Shown: piece by piece, positions 32,836-44,621 of the stretch
How positions within the stretch are numbered: position 1 is the first letter of the stretch
How the letters are laid out: the number at the start of each line of letters is the position of its first letter
Assembly (NCBI GenBank): GCA_037176845.1
Contig: JAYKXP010000163.1
Location: 1 to 64,000, forward strand
DNA length: 64,000 bases
Source of the DNA: Paramarasmius palmivorus
Taxonomy: Eukaryota > Basidiomycota > Agaricomycetes > Agaricales > Marasmiaceae
Direction of reading: 5' to 3'
Program-made: the position numbers and the translations under genes
Notes under the pieces: model-generated
The model's database searches: none
Told to the model about the DNA's origin: nothing
The model's input: the letters and a program-made list of their open reading frames with translations, nothing else

Positions 32836-33980
32836 ATGGCGAAACAAAGTCACAAATCTGCATTGTTTGAGGAGGGGGTTTTACTAACCATCCGAGTCAT
32901 CCACAGAAACTCGTATTACCTCGCCTAAAAATCGGCGTTCTCGATCCAAGTCCAAGCCACTCAATCCAGCAAAAGCGCCACGCATGCAGGGGTTCCCACT
33001 TCGGGAGCTACCGGTGGATGTTGGTTTCAAAGTGAGTGACTGACACCTTGCCTAATACATCCAAGAGTAGTAACAACTCACTATAATCCATAGATACTCA
33101 GTCGTCTCAGGTCATCTCTCACCGAAGGATGTTATCGCTTACCGAGGTAAATACCGAGATTCGCTCGATCCTTCTGGCTCCAAACGCCGCTGGTGTATGG
33201 AGAAGTGCTCGGCAAAGATGCTATGGAGATGCTCCTGCTCCGATTGAAGAAGTCTCTGAGCAACGGTGGGCGCGGCTCCTGTTTGACGAAGAGAGAAAGT
33301 GCGAGGTGAGCAATATTTCCTCGTGACCAAGCTATATTCACACCTTTCTTCTATCTAGGTCTGCGGCATACAGAAGTGTATTTGTTTGCACTGTGTCGCA
33401 GAAACGTACGTCTACCAAGGATGAAATTCAATCATATCGCTAACTTTCTCCTTTGAGCTAGTGGTATCAAGTGCGAGGATATTGTAGCAAGCTATCCAGG
33501 CGTGGAACCCTTCGTGCTGGAGGCCGTTCCTCGATTGTCAGGTACATTCCTTGAGCTATCGATGAGACCGCAGTTGACTCTATTGGGCAGGTGCCACACC
33601 TGAATAGGAATACTGTGGATTCTATCCTAAGCACGAACTGGACTCGGACACGATAATAGCTAATTTTCGAGGATTGAATCATGTAGATGCAAAAAGGGAC
33701 TACCTTGCGGCCAGGAGGCAGTTTCTTCTGCGGGTCAAAGAGGTAAGCCTGGTCCATGATCGTCCGGTCACCGGTAATTTCAGCTCACATTGCAAAGGTT
33801 TCGATAGAAATCAGGAATTGGTGGCTAAGGGAAGAAGCGAGACGTTCGGAGGCTAATAAGGTACTAAGGAGCAAACGACTTGCGAGGTAGGCCAGCCTTC
33901 TCAGAGATGTTTTCAGGATCTCACCCTGTTATCCAGCAGTGTCAAACGCCGACTTGCCAGAAGCTATCTGCCGCAGCTGG
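32836..33980 (+). pseudogene. F-box protein gene with an in-frame TAG
   Basis: The pattern matches the common agaricomycete F-box family. Exon segments: one ending at 33031 with the F-box start LRELPVDVGFK; 33111-33305 with MLSLTEVNTEIRSILLA and VWRSARQ; 33359-33405 and 33462-33541, giving CEVCGIQKCICLHCVAE and CEDIVASYPGVEPF; 33591-33742 (YPKHELDSDTIIANFRG, LAARRQFLLRVKE); and 33798-33886 (NWWLREEARRSEANK). Introns are 53-79 bp and all joins keep frame. Exon 33591-33742 contains TAG at 33605-33607, which truncates the protein after the Cys-rich part. An N-terminal exon may begin at the ATG at 32836. Normal role of the family: substrate adaptor of SCF ubiquitin ligases. If the stop were spliced out in a way I missed, the gene could be live. 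Confidence 0.65.
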
Positions 33981-36414
33981 GATAGAAAACGGCGTTGGGA
34001 TTAGACGGAGTTAGGGACGAGTGGCAAGGAATCATCTCTGCCCACTCCGTGCGATGGAACCATGAAGAAATTGTGGAAGGTTCTTGTTCCAAAGCAAGTG
34101 GGTGAGAGCGTGGGGTCGCAACCTTCCCGTCGTGCCTACGTACGTAATGTCAACTTCCATGAGGCTGTTGTGCGGTATTGTCTGGGTATGAATGAAGGAT
34201 AGTGCATAAGGTGGCGAAAGGAGGAAGGCATGGTACAGGATACATGGCATAGTTGTTAATACGCTTGTTCTTCTTACTACTTGTTAGTAATCGACCGTCA
34301 TGTCGGCTGTTCAAGTCTTTCTTGTTACTTACCTTTTTGTTATTAGTCACCTGATGTGATTACGGAAATGTGCCGTAAGCCTGTCTAACTAGACAGCAAG
34401 GCCCACAACCACCCGCCAAGTCTAGCTAGACGGCCTGGTTGATTTACAAGGCCGTCTAGTTAGAGGGGTACATCCTGTGTTGAATTGGCGTGGTGTCTGA
34501 CGTCTACGAGTAGACACTACGTGTCTTCGGATCCCATTCCAACAGCGTGAATGCGAGGTAGCCGGTGCATGGGGTACGGAAAAGGACACGGAGAGGGAGT
34601 AAGGAAAGATAGGTGAATCCTGGAAATGGGGTACGACGAGGTAGAACTCATGTTGACGGCAATTTCAGATGTTCAAATGGGCCATTTTGACGGACGTGCC
34701 GTGGAGCTGATGATCACGACAACAGCGAAGCCGCAAGTACTAGAGGGGGGAATCGGTAAGGTGCCGAGGTTTCGGATGGAAGGAAAAGAAGCAGTGCGGA
34801 GAGTGTTTCTGAGGAGCGCCTTGGGTGTGTGGAGAACGTTTTCGGTCTCATCGCCGGCGGCGGGTGGTCAATATCATGCTAAACGTTGGGAACGGCTGTT
34901 ATATGCGTTCGCCTCCTGAAGCTTCCAGTTAGGTTTTGGTGAAGGGATGTGAAGAGATTGAACTGGCATACCTCGAGTTGGCGTTACTAGTATTTCCAGA
35001 ACCCGGTATCTCTGAGCCCTCTACATCACAAAACAGCCTCTGCCAGTCTTCGAGAAGGATGATTCAGACTTATGACTGGGTTATGCTGGTGTTGTCGTGC
35101 GAGATGAACATAGAAATGGGGCCCTTTAAATTTGGGTGTAGCAGAAGAGATGCGTTACTGAACGTACATAGGGAAAAGAGACATCAAAACCAGTGTTGAG
35201 ATTGTCTACATAGGCTAGTCAGCTTAGAATCTAAACGAGGGAACGAGTAAGACTTACGAGTGCCTCTGGATGAACCTGCGAAAACATAACCGCTGTCCCG
35301 GACCTTGAAACCATCCGTTTTCTGCGAGATTTGACTATGGCCTATTGACAGAGCACATCTTCGAGCCTTGATTTGTCTGGAGAGGAATGGGGCTAGGAAA
35401 GGCTGGATTTCGTCGCCGCTGTCATTGAAGAAAAGTGCAGGTCTGTTTGTTCTTGGCAAACAGGACAGCCGGGTAACCGGCTAATGTATTACCGGCGCTC
35501 CTTGAACTCGAACGCCCATGTCAATTTACACTCCAGCAATCCTTTGCCATTCTATTTGGATCAAGTGTCGAGGTAAGCCTTTGAACGTGATCATTCCTGC
35601 TCGATATCTTAGCTTTACACCAGGGTTTTAATCCCGAACTGATTCGGACGCTTGGACTCAGGCTCAAACGTGTAATTCTCCGAAGAACACTTGACTCTAC
35701 ACAAGGTGGCGCTCGTGTTCCCACTTTATTTCTTATTCCCGGTATTCTAATGCACGCCTACTGGATCTAGACTTCTTTGCACCAGAAGTCAGCCCCTTCA
35801 CTATGTGACTGATAACTTCGATACCAACGTGCACGTCCCTGACAGCGCTCGACTCTCCTACATGTCTCAAGCCTCAATATGGGTATCACAGTAGTATGTG
35901 GAGTACAGAGCAGTCGCATATCCTCCAAGTGAGCGACATTAAAACACGAGACTGACACGCATCTAAGGAAGCACTTTGAGCGTAAAAGTTGGAGCCTTAC
36001 AATCGCATCGTGGTAAACATCTTGCGGGCACGCAACATCGTTGGAGTAAGTTCAAGTTGGAGCATATTTGTCTTGGGCTTAAAAGTACATGGTTTGATCA
36101 ATTTTTGACCAAGCATGCATTTGATTCTGAATTTTGGCCTTCACACTCTTATTTGTCCAACAGTGGTATATAGCATGCGTCACGGCGATAAATTCACTCC
36201 GTTTCGCAACGAGCGGTATTAATCCCCCGAGAATGTCGGGTTATGCTTAATGGGAATTGCTTAACCTATTAGCTCTGCGTACCTAGGGCGTATTCAGGTT
36301 ATTTCTTCGGGTTGCGAGAGTTCACATGTTAGTGACGATTATCATCGTCGTTAGCCAAAACCTCAACACCAAAAAACCTCCTGCAACTCACAAGCTCTTA
36401 CTCAGATACCAAAC
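33981..36414. other. intergenic with palindromes, no gene supported
   Basis: A group of palindromes lies at 34381-34459. Open frames at 34626-34919 and 34936-35199 (plus) and 35184-35459 (minus, with QPFLAPFLSRQIKARRCALS) have no recognised content. The last 100 bp before 36415 is A/C-rich and is the likely promoter of the secreted-protein gene. Confidence 0.45.
34381..34459. repeat. cluster of short palindromes
   Basis: CTGTCTA/TAGACAG (34381-34396, 2-bp centre), the perfect 12-bp palindrome GTCTAGCTAGAC (34420-34431) and the stem CTAGACGGCC/GGCCGTCTAG (34426-34435 with 34450-34459) overlap in 79 bp and share a TCTAG core. Confidence 0.8.
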
Positions 36415-36870
36415 ATGCGATTTGCAGATCTCTTTCTGACTTTGCCCACCGCTGCCATTGGTAATATTGGCGTCCTTACTGCAGAGGATACCACCAAACA
36501 CGAAACCGCGTATGGGAACCCTGACCTCGTCGTTGACCAAGGCGACCATTGGAAGCTCAACTTTGGCTCCACTGCTTGTCCGGGACACTGTAAGCATTTC
36601 ATACAACTCGACTACAGCACCGTGTATTCATCATTTTCGTCTTGTAGACATCTGCTACGTTCCCAAGGACGGCGAACGTCACAGCGATGAGAGCTGGGGA
36701 AACCCAGATGACATGGTCGATGAAGGGTAAGGATCTTCACCCCGAATGTCTAGTATTTCGCTGACTTCACGTTCCAGGGACCGCTAGCACTTCAACTACG
36801 GTACCGCGAATAACAACCCATGCAGTAACCACTACATCTGCTACTGCAACAAGTATTTAAGATCCCATAG
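36415..36870 (+). pseudogene. small secreted-type protein with two internal repeats, interrupted by TAG
   Basis: Exons 36415-36589, 36648-36726 and 36778 onward, with introns of 58 and 51 bp. The N-terminus (MRFADLFLTLPTAAIGNIGV) resembles a short signal peptide. The protein has two similar units: GNPDLVVDQGDHWKLNFGS ending in PGHYICY, and GNPDDMVDEGDR ending in SNHYICY. The Trp codon of the first unit (DHWKLNFG) corresponds to TAG at 36785-36787 in the second (DR-stop-HFNYG), a single-base TGG to TAG change. Reading beyond the stop stays coherent to about 36870. As it stands the gene makes about 87 residues. The family is unknown to me; secretion is inferred from the N-terminus only. Confidence 0.6.
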
Positions 36871-37859
36871 TCGCATTTCAACAGATTGCGAAGACCATCA
36901 TGCCTAGTATACTATCTCGAGTACAATGATTTTGAACTAGCACGGGTTACGTCGCTCGCGGAGGTCTCATCAATTAAATTTGCTTCCAGACGCCACAACA
37001 ACAAACCGATGTACGATTGTTCCCGCAGTCTTCGCAAACAACTCCAATCTATCCCAGTTTAAGCACGCCGCGTATATAACTTTCAGGAACATATCACCCC
37101 CTTCCGTGTTTCTGTTATCACTTCAGGCTCGAACGCATTAGTTCCTTCCCGACGTTAAAATACAAATTCTTCAGTCAAAGTATGAATCTGCCTTCGCGTC
37201 TTTCATACTTGAGGAACGAGAAATCCTCGCATTGAAATATTTGAGAGACACTATCACTGGGACTCAGAATAATGTCTCTATTACCCAGAGCGTTCCGTTT
37301 TATCCTGCTGTCAGCCCATACCAATGGATATAGCTCTGAAAGCTATCGATGGTGGGGTGCATGCTAGTTACGCGAGCAAGGCAAGACCTGAGGTGCAACT
37401 TCTACTACACATCATTTTGATTTCCAGAAAACAAGACTTCGGATTTATAACATGGCGGAGAAGGAGAGGATGAATGGTACATATGTGACAAAATAACCCT
37501 AATATTCCTAGCAACACGGATTTTGTGTTCAAGATTGTCACGTTTGAAGCACCTTTGTTTCATCAGGTTTCTCCTCAACGAAATGATAATGCGATAGCAA
37601 AAAGGAAAGTCTGTGTCTGTCTGGGTGAGTGGATGTAAATGTATGTTGCGGGTATGTATGTACTACATGATGTCAAGATACAGATGCCGATGCGATGGAA
37701 CAAGATGAGACAATATGGTATGAAGGAATGAATGATATGACGTATCAAGCATGAAACAAGCAAGCAGGAGTGAAAGAAAAACAAGACAAGAACCACTGAA
37801 CTGAAGACCATCCCAAGAATGAGTGGAAGTAAGCATGCATGGTTCTGCACCAACCGACC
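36871..37859. other. intergenic, nothing recognised
   Basis: A/T-rich spacer downstream of the F-box gene (which reads toward it) and of the secreted-protein gene. It presumably contains both 3' untranslated regions. No repeats or frames stood out. Confidence 0.5.
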
Positions 37860-40025
37860 TCAAGTGTCGCCTAAACCCCGAGCCCACCTCTCTAGATCCC
37901 TTCTAGTCACATTCAGGCCCCTCCAATCTTCAATGTACACGCCTTGTTCACCAGCCCTATCTAGTATCCTCCCCCAGAACCACGTCATACGTAAATCTCC
38001 TGGTACACCAACGAGCGCCACTGGTGTAGAAAAGGTCTGTGAGTGGCGGTGGCGAGGTCTTCTCCAACTAGAGAGACTACTCCATCTACCTCCTGTGGCC
38101 TGAGCAACCAAAGGTATGGAGGCTTTATCACCATGATAGAGAGACCGTTTGCCCCTTCGTAGACCATCAGAATCCTCACTCAAGTCTCGGATATACTTGA
38201 GTTTGGGGAACGATGTATGAGAGAAGAGTGAGCTGAGTTGCTCGAGGAGCATACAGAAAGGCGACGTGTCGTCCGAGTAGGGGTCTACATGTTGAGGACC
38301 AGGGCCGAACTAGAGAAATGAGAGAGCGATTAGAACACCGAACCAAGACAAAAGAAGCACATTTGAAAATCAATAAAGTTGAGGCAAAAAGGACGGACGC
38401 AGTGAAATCCGTAGGCATGTACACCTTTGCGTAAAAAAGGTATGAAGCGCCTTTGGCCAGCTATCATGGAATCACAGAATCAGAGATAAGGATAGGAATG
38501 GTAAAAATGGTGTAGAGGTAACCACCAGCCAACGAGGTGGAGCCATCTTGACGGCGTTTACGCGTCATAGGAGGCGCCCGTAAGGCAGAAGGATAGGAAG
38601 TAACCAATGAATGAACAAAGAAATAGTATACACCTCACTCCAAACACGTCTCACTTCGCGTCCGAGATCCCTGATCCCAATGTACTCCAGTTCTGGATGA
38701 CTCGTCAACAGCGGGTGCGGAGCAACCCAGTCTAGATTCTCCCAGTTCCATTCTGTCTGTGTGTATGCGGAGCAGATGAACTCTTTGAGGTTTGGTGCAA
38801 GCCGGTAGAGTGTGCTAGCAGAAGGCGAGTGCTGGTCCGATACAACGAGCGAATCGGGTGTGGGTGCGTTACCAAGCTCCAAATGAGTTACTTTTATACC
38901 GTGTGCCTGGAAGAAGGTATGGAACGCTGGCATTGTGTGATGGTAGCCAAGGTTAATGGTGAGGTTGGAGAGCTGAGGCATATCCCAATCGCTAAGAGTG
39001 AGGAAGACTGAGTTGTCGGATGTGATGACGAGAGTTCTGAGTGTGGGTAGGGATAGTGTTAACATGGGTTCGGTAGTTACTGTAGTTGTTGTGCAATTTG
39101 TGATCATGAAAGTTGTCGTCGTGGTAAATGAGAACTCCGAGCTGGAAATGATGGATGAGGATGAGGAGGTAGTAGGTGACAAAGGGAAAAATGCCGAAGA
39201 GGCACCGCAGAAGCTGAGTTCGAGGTACTCGAGGTTAGCTGCAATTGACGAAAGGCCAGAAAAGCTGCTACCCAATCCATAGCAAGTCCAGCTAAGCCTT
39301 CGCACATTGTTCTTCCCCAACGCGGCTAGCAATGCCTCTGGCGAGACTTGCGGATCTAACATCTCCTGCTCACTGTTCCTTCGCACGCTACGGCGGTCTT
39401 CGTAACTTTCTAGATTCACCGCACAGTCCAAAATAACTCTTATATCCGCAGGATCACGTCGGTCCAATGTGCTTGTGGCAATCTTGAGTCGCCGGATGTA
39501 TCTCCCACACTGGTCGGAGCCCGTAGTCCTCCGCAACGAGTTTTGGTGATGATAGGAAGAAGGGTGAAGGACTGGGATAGCGCAGACTTGACAAAGCAGG
39601 GTTAAAGCTAGACTTTTCGCCTGCCTGGCCCGTGTAATCCATATGAACTCGTATAACGCCTCCGCAGTATAGCTGCTCCATCTCTTGGATACCAACGAAA
39701 ACGAAAGTTTCTCTTGCACAGAATGGCTGTATACTTCATGATCCTGTTCTGGAGAAGGAAGATAGGAAAGTGTCGAGGCATATCGTATGATTAGAACCCA
39801 TAACTCTGGAGGCAGATAGGGTAAAGGACAACCTGGACGAGTTTCATCGAGAGGGTCGAGAATGAGCCGTGACTGGCGTTTCCAGCGAGATTTCAAGAAT
39901 AAATTGATGTTGAGAGTATTGCGCATAGTGGCGCCAAGGGTGTTGTTGGGGGTGGTTGGAGGAAGAGTCGAGTGAGTGTCATAACGACATCCGTCCTCCG
40001 TTCCCAAAAAGGATGCTGTTCTCAC
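37860..40025 (-). CDS. F-box protein, about 613 aa, two exons
   Basis: Exon 1 is 40025-38634 (464 codons) and exon 2 is 38309-37860 (149 codons plus stop); the join is phase 0. The F-box starts near residue 69 (LPYLPPELWVLIIRYAS) and continues to SFSLVSKRWSSYTAEALYEF, the form usual in agaricomycetes. A leucine-rich, repeat-like region follows (LEYLELSFCG, LRTLVITSDN, LSNLTINLGY). A Ser/Thr-rich insert lies near residues 285-320. Exon 2 carries the C-terminal segment of this family (PFCMLLEQLSSLF, FPKLKYIRDLSE, GVYIEDWRGLNVTRRDLERW). The 324-bp intron is unusually long here, so a further small exon inside it cannot be excluded. Expected role: substrate receptor of an SCF ubiquitin ligase. An alternative start lies at the second Met (MRNTLNINLF). 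Confidence 0.8.
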
Positions 40026-41042
40026 GGGAACATTTTAGCCGAGATCCTGCTGGCGTTCTTGGATCTTTTTCCAGAAACCTCATGTCATTCAAGGTTCTGC
40101 TTAGCAGGCTGTAGACATGCACAACAGTTTCCTCTGACCATGTTTGGCACCTCAGATTTCTGTCTTTCCAGGAATAATTTTTCAATTATCGTGATTCTCG
40201 GACGAAGTTGAACACTGATGGTGGCAGAAATATAATTCATCACAGTACTTATTTTCGCCCAATATAGATATGGTTCGGGGGAGAACAGGTCGAAGCACGT
40301 CATAGGGAGATGTGGGAGTGCGCAGTCCTCCAGGGGCGATGTTGTGAGGCAGCTGTATGTAGGACTGATGTTCGAGCACTCATCAACTGTATGTTTTCGA
40401 CTCGGAACATGTGATGGTGATCCTTGGACACATAGAATGTGTGGCTAGTGGTAGAAGAGTGGCCGGTACACCGTTCCTAGTACTTCGTTAACTTCTCCGT
40501 CGATGATGAACACTTTCTAGGTTAAATAAATGCGATAAGTCACTTGAACACTCCAGATGGGTTGCTTTATCATTCGCTTGTGAGAAGCTGTTCCTGACGA
40601 ATTCGGATGCCACGCATCACTCGTCTTTACATCCCTCGCTGAACATTAGGTGATATCACTCCCAGGATAATCACACCCCGGTCTTCACCGCCGAGACCTC
40701 TGGTGGGGAACGGTGTCGGATAGGTGTATCATGATCATTACCTTTTCCACCGCCTATTCATCCTTCATTGGCTATTCAGCGCGTCTTGGAACCCAAGGTA
40801 AGTCGTAAATAACATAGTCTCGAGAACCAGACTGACGATACACACTGACGATCACAAGTGATGTGTGTGTATGTAGTCTGGAACATACCCAGGGTCCGCG
40901 CGCCGCTGCATTTTTTGCTGAGCTAATCATGTGTTCCCACGGCCAGTTCCTCTGTATCCTACATCCGTGTCGAACGGTTCCATGCCCATACAACTCAATA
41001 AACTTCATTTATACCCTTTAATCCTTGTCTGAACCCTTCATA
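40026..41042. other. spacer between F-box gene and DUF6589 gene
   Basis: The two genes diverge from here, so promoters of both are expected. No coding frame is supported. If the DUF6589/helicase pair is a mobile unit, its left end should lie in this interval; I could not see an obvious inverted or direct repeat partner on the far side of the helicase. Confidence 0.5.
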
Positions 41043-44000
41043 ATGCCCAAGGACACGACTCCGAAGAAGAAAACCCGGCGAAATTGGACCAAACCACTCG
41101 ATTCTAACCCAGTAATTCCCGGACGTCCATCGAATGCCGACAACTATCGTTATACCCCTTCTAACCTTCAGATACCTCCCCCTGGATTCCATATACCCAT
41201 GTCTCCTACGTTAGATGCCTCTGGAAGCTCACAAGTCACACAGTTCAACAACGGATCCTTCAATTCTCTTTCCACACCTTCTCATCCTCAACACAGTCTC
41301 AATCAACTTCCTACACCTCCATATACCACTAGAGATCTTCCTTCGACTCCTGGAAATGCTGGAGTACTTCTAGGTGCACCAATTCAGCTCGATACCTCAC
41401 CAAATTTCGAACGGACTACGCAACTTTATGAGCAACTTAATGACATGCGAGATAACATTCCTGGTCATCCGAACCGATACGTTCACCCAACTCTTACCAA
41501 GGAAGAGAAGGAGAGGCATGAATGGGATGAGTTTGTTGAAGATATGAATGAGTTGGAGCAGTTGTTGAAGCGGATTAGCGAGTCTAGGCTGAAGTCAATT
41601 GGGAACTTCTTGGACAGGCTCTTCTGGTGCCCGAAGAAGAAGGGTTCTCGCGATTCTCGTTCGAAATTTCACCTCGACGTCATCTCCAGGTTTCTTCAAG
41701 GCCGAGATGATATCAACTTCTTACATATCGTCACCCGAGTCAACAACCACCGCAATTCATACCCTTCACATAAGTCCAAATTCCTTACCGAACGTACAGA
41801 AGCATTCTCTCTCACAAAACTCCCCACATCCTTCCGCTATGCACGGCTCGGACTCAGTGCCTTCGCAGCTCAGCTATGTGCTAGACGTACCTACTCAGAA
41901 ATTGGCAAATTGATTGAGAACCGGCCTGATATCCCTGATGATGAGGCACCTGCTCGACTGCCGCCAGACTCTGTCACTAAAGAAGAGATCAAAGGGTTCA
42001 GTCTCGAGAGATCAGTTCGCACCTTCCGCCGACATGCACCTTTCATTTCGTCGCTCCTCGAGTACACCTTGACACCTAAAACCCGTAACGGTGATATTAT
42101 CAAGAGAGTATACCGACCGCCGGAGATGGTAAGGAATTTCTCCCAATACTACACCTTCTCAACGTTGATTCAGTTGTAGCTACTGCTTACTTCGATGAAC
42201 CCACTCATTGTCGGCAGAAACAAGCTCGCAAACGGCTATCTTTCAATGCCACTTGCCGTTCATCAGTTCGCTACCCAAGCACACATTGACACCAAACGTC
42301 TAGCATCCCGTATGGGACTCTCGGTTTCAGATTCCACAGTTCGTAAAGCACTCAAATCTATCTCCAAGTCGGATCGGGAACAGCTGCAGGAGTCGAATCG
42401 GGAGCATGCTGCCAGAGATGAGGTTGGATGGTGTCAAGTAATGGACAACATCCAAGAGTATTGCGTGGAGAATGAAGGAGGTCTTCTCCGTGAAAACAAG
42501 CTCAAGTGTGGTACAGCGGCCACTGCTATCAAACTCAAGGGGTGTCCTCCAGGTGCTTTTGACCTTGACGACCATATCAACCGGCTCATCAAGAACGAAC
42601 GATCCACACTGACAGCACATGAACTCTTCATGAGCATTGATTGGGATCATTATCATAATGTTGCGGCATTGTACTGGCTCCAAACTCTCATCGACTTCGT
42701 TCCGGCATTGCATGGATACCAGAAGGAAATCACGGCACGATTTCAGTCTGCGCCCATTGCCATTCATCGGACTGATCACCTTCCCGAGACCGAGATTCAA
42801 CCTCTCGGAACGAATGCTGAACGGGAGACGGAGACGCAAGGGATGGCACGATCCATAGCAGATTTTGATCAGCAGATGGGCTACACACAGGAATCATCCG
42901 AGAAGCTCCTAGAGTGGCTAGGTGGAGACGGGGCGACATTTGCAGTAATTCTGCGTCTACAGAAATACCTTGCGCCCACCGCTCTTGATAATCGTGCAAC
43001 ACTCAGGAACAAGATCAGTACTCCAGAAGCGTGGCATATCAAAGATACCGCACTCAAGGCTATTGCAGAGAACGTTTTTGGTCCTCAGGCATGCAAAGAT
43101 CCCTCCTCTTTATCAAAACTCTTCTCTGCAATCAATCTCTCGCGTCCTCCGAATCTCAAGAAATGTGATCATTATCCCACGTCAGATGGTCTCCGCCTTG
43201 TCTTTCTGGCTCAAGTCCTTGACTGTTGGCGGTTTGTCGAAATTCAAATCTTGTGTGTATTTCTCAATGCTCATGCATGCGCTCAGGGTAGAGCTTAAGA
43301 CCAACGACTTGGTCTCGTACTTCGAGACGCTCCAGAGCCAGCGTAAACTACCTGAGCTTGGTACCTTGCTTCATCAAGCAAGCAAGCTTGTTCGGAAGTA
43401 TGGCACAGTCGAGGCGTATGAAACTGCCTTGTCATCTGAAGGCCAAAAGAAGGCTTCCGAGTCGATGAAAATACCTACAGGACTATGGGATTCACCTTCG
43501 GTATCAAACCCATCCACTGAACAGCAAAAGGAACTACCTCAAGAGCCGTCTGGCTTTGATGGTGACCGTACACTTGCGAACAGTATCCTATTCAAGATGC
43601 AGTTCGGGTCATGGCTACTTTTGGAGCATGCGATCAGCGAAGGAGATACTGGGCGTGTAATGCAGCTACTCACCGTGAGTATTCTTCATTAAGACATGAT
43701 GCATGATACTCAAGATGTGAACAGGTTTGGGTCCTGCTGTTTGCTGGGTCAGAGCATCCAAACTACGTTACATTTCTCCTCGAGTTCCACTGCCTGATGA
43801 AATACGAGTCCTCTCCTGAGCTTCGGACAGCAATTCTGAACAACTATCTTGTCAAGTTTGGACTTCGGTCGAAGGAACGTGATCTTATGCAGGAGCATTC
43901 AAATAGGAAGCTTGAATTCATGGTCAAGAAGTCCGGCGGTAACTTTGATGGACCATTCTATCGTGAAATCATCTCCCCGAACGTCGACAGCTTTACAGGA

Positions 44001-44603
44001 GTGCAGAGTGCATTCGAAGACGCATTTGGCTTGGAGCACCGAAAAAACTCGCATACTTCTCCACTCTTCGCTCCAGAACTCCGCGTATTGTTAGATCTCT
44101 TGAAAGATTGTCAGGTACATCTGTTTTGTGCAGGACGTTCTTATGGGCATGTTGTCAAGGATTACCTTAGCGTCGGATACAAGAACTTAGACTCGGGAGG
44201 CAAAATCAAGACTTTTGTCAAGAAAACCACAGCTAGGGCAAGGTTTATTGCGGCTATCGAGGCAGAAAAGAAACGGATACAGGCACAGGAAGCTGATCAT
44301 GATGCTACAATGACTGATGATGCTGAACAAGGTCGTCAAGCTCTACCGCCACCCACTGACAACTCAGACTCAATGTCTCAACACGACTCTGAATCTGAAT
44401 CTGGACCTGGATCTGACTCATCTGAAGAATCAAGCGACGATGAAGGCAGCAGTACGGACACAGGTAGTGAGCTTTCAGCGGCAGGCCAGAATCCTGATGA
44501 GCTGGGAAGAGAAGAGAGCGAGTCAGAAGAGGAGGAACTAGAGGACATGGATGGTGTTCATACCGATGAAGGAGACTGGTCAGGTTCTGAGGGAGATAGT
44601 TAG
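41043..44603 (+). CDS. DUF6589-family protein, 1134 aa, four exons
   Basis: Exons 41043-42128, 42180-43231, 43287-43674 and 43725-44603; introns of 51, 55 and 50 bp; every join keeps frame. The ATG at 41043 is followed by a basic start (MPKDTTPKKKTRRNW). Residues 1 to about 120 are disordered; about 150-360 are helical. The DUF6589 region spans roughly 440-950. Its hallmarks are GWCQVMDNIQEY (Asp451), AFDLDDHINRLIKNER, WLGGDGATFAVILRLQKYL (Asp612), RPPNLKKCDHYP, VLDCWRVELK and DLMQEHSNRKLEFMVKK. The tail is acidic Ser/Glu/Asp-rich. Function of the family is unknown. Wide amplification in agaricomycetes suggests a link to mobile DNA, which is my inference. The gene is intact and convergent with a helicase 18 bp away. 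Confidence 0.85.
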
Positions 44604-44621
44604 CTATTAGGAGAGCAATAT

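Noticed and set aside
38998..39282. Plus-strand frame rich in Val and Glu
   Set aside because: Antisense to the Ser/Thr-rich insert of the F-box gene.
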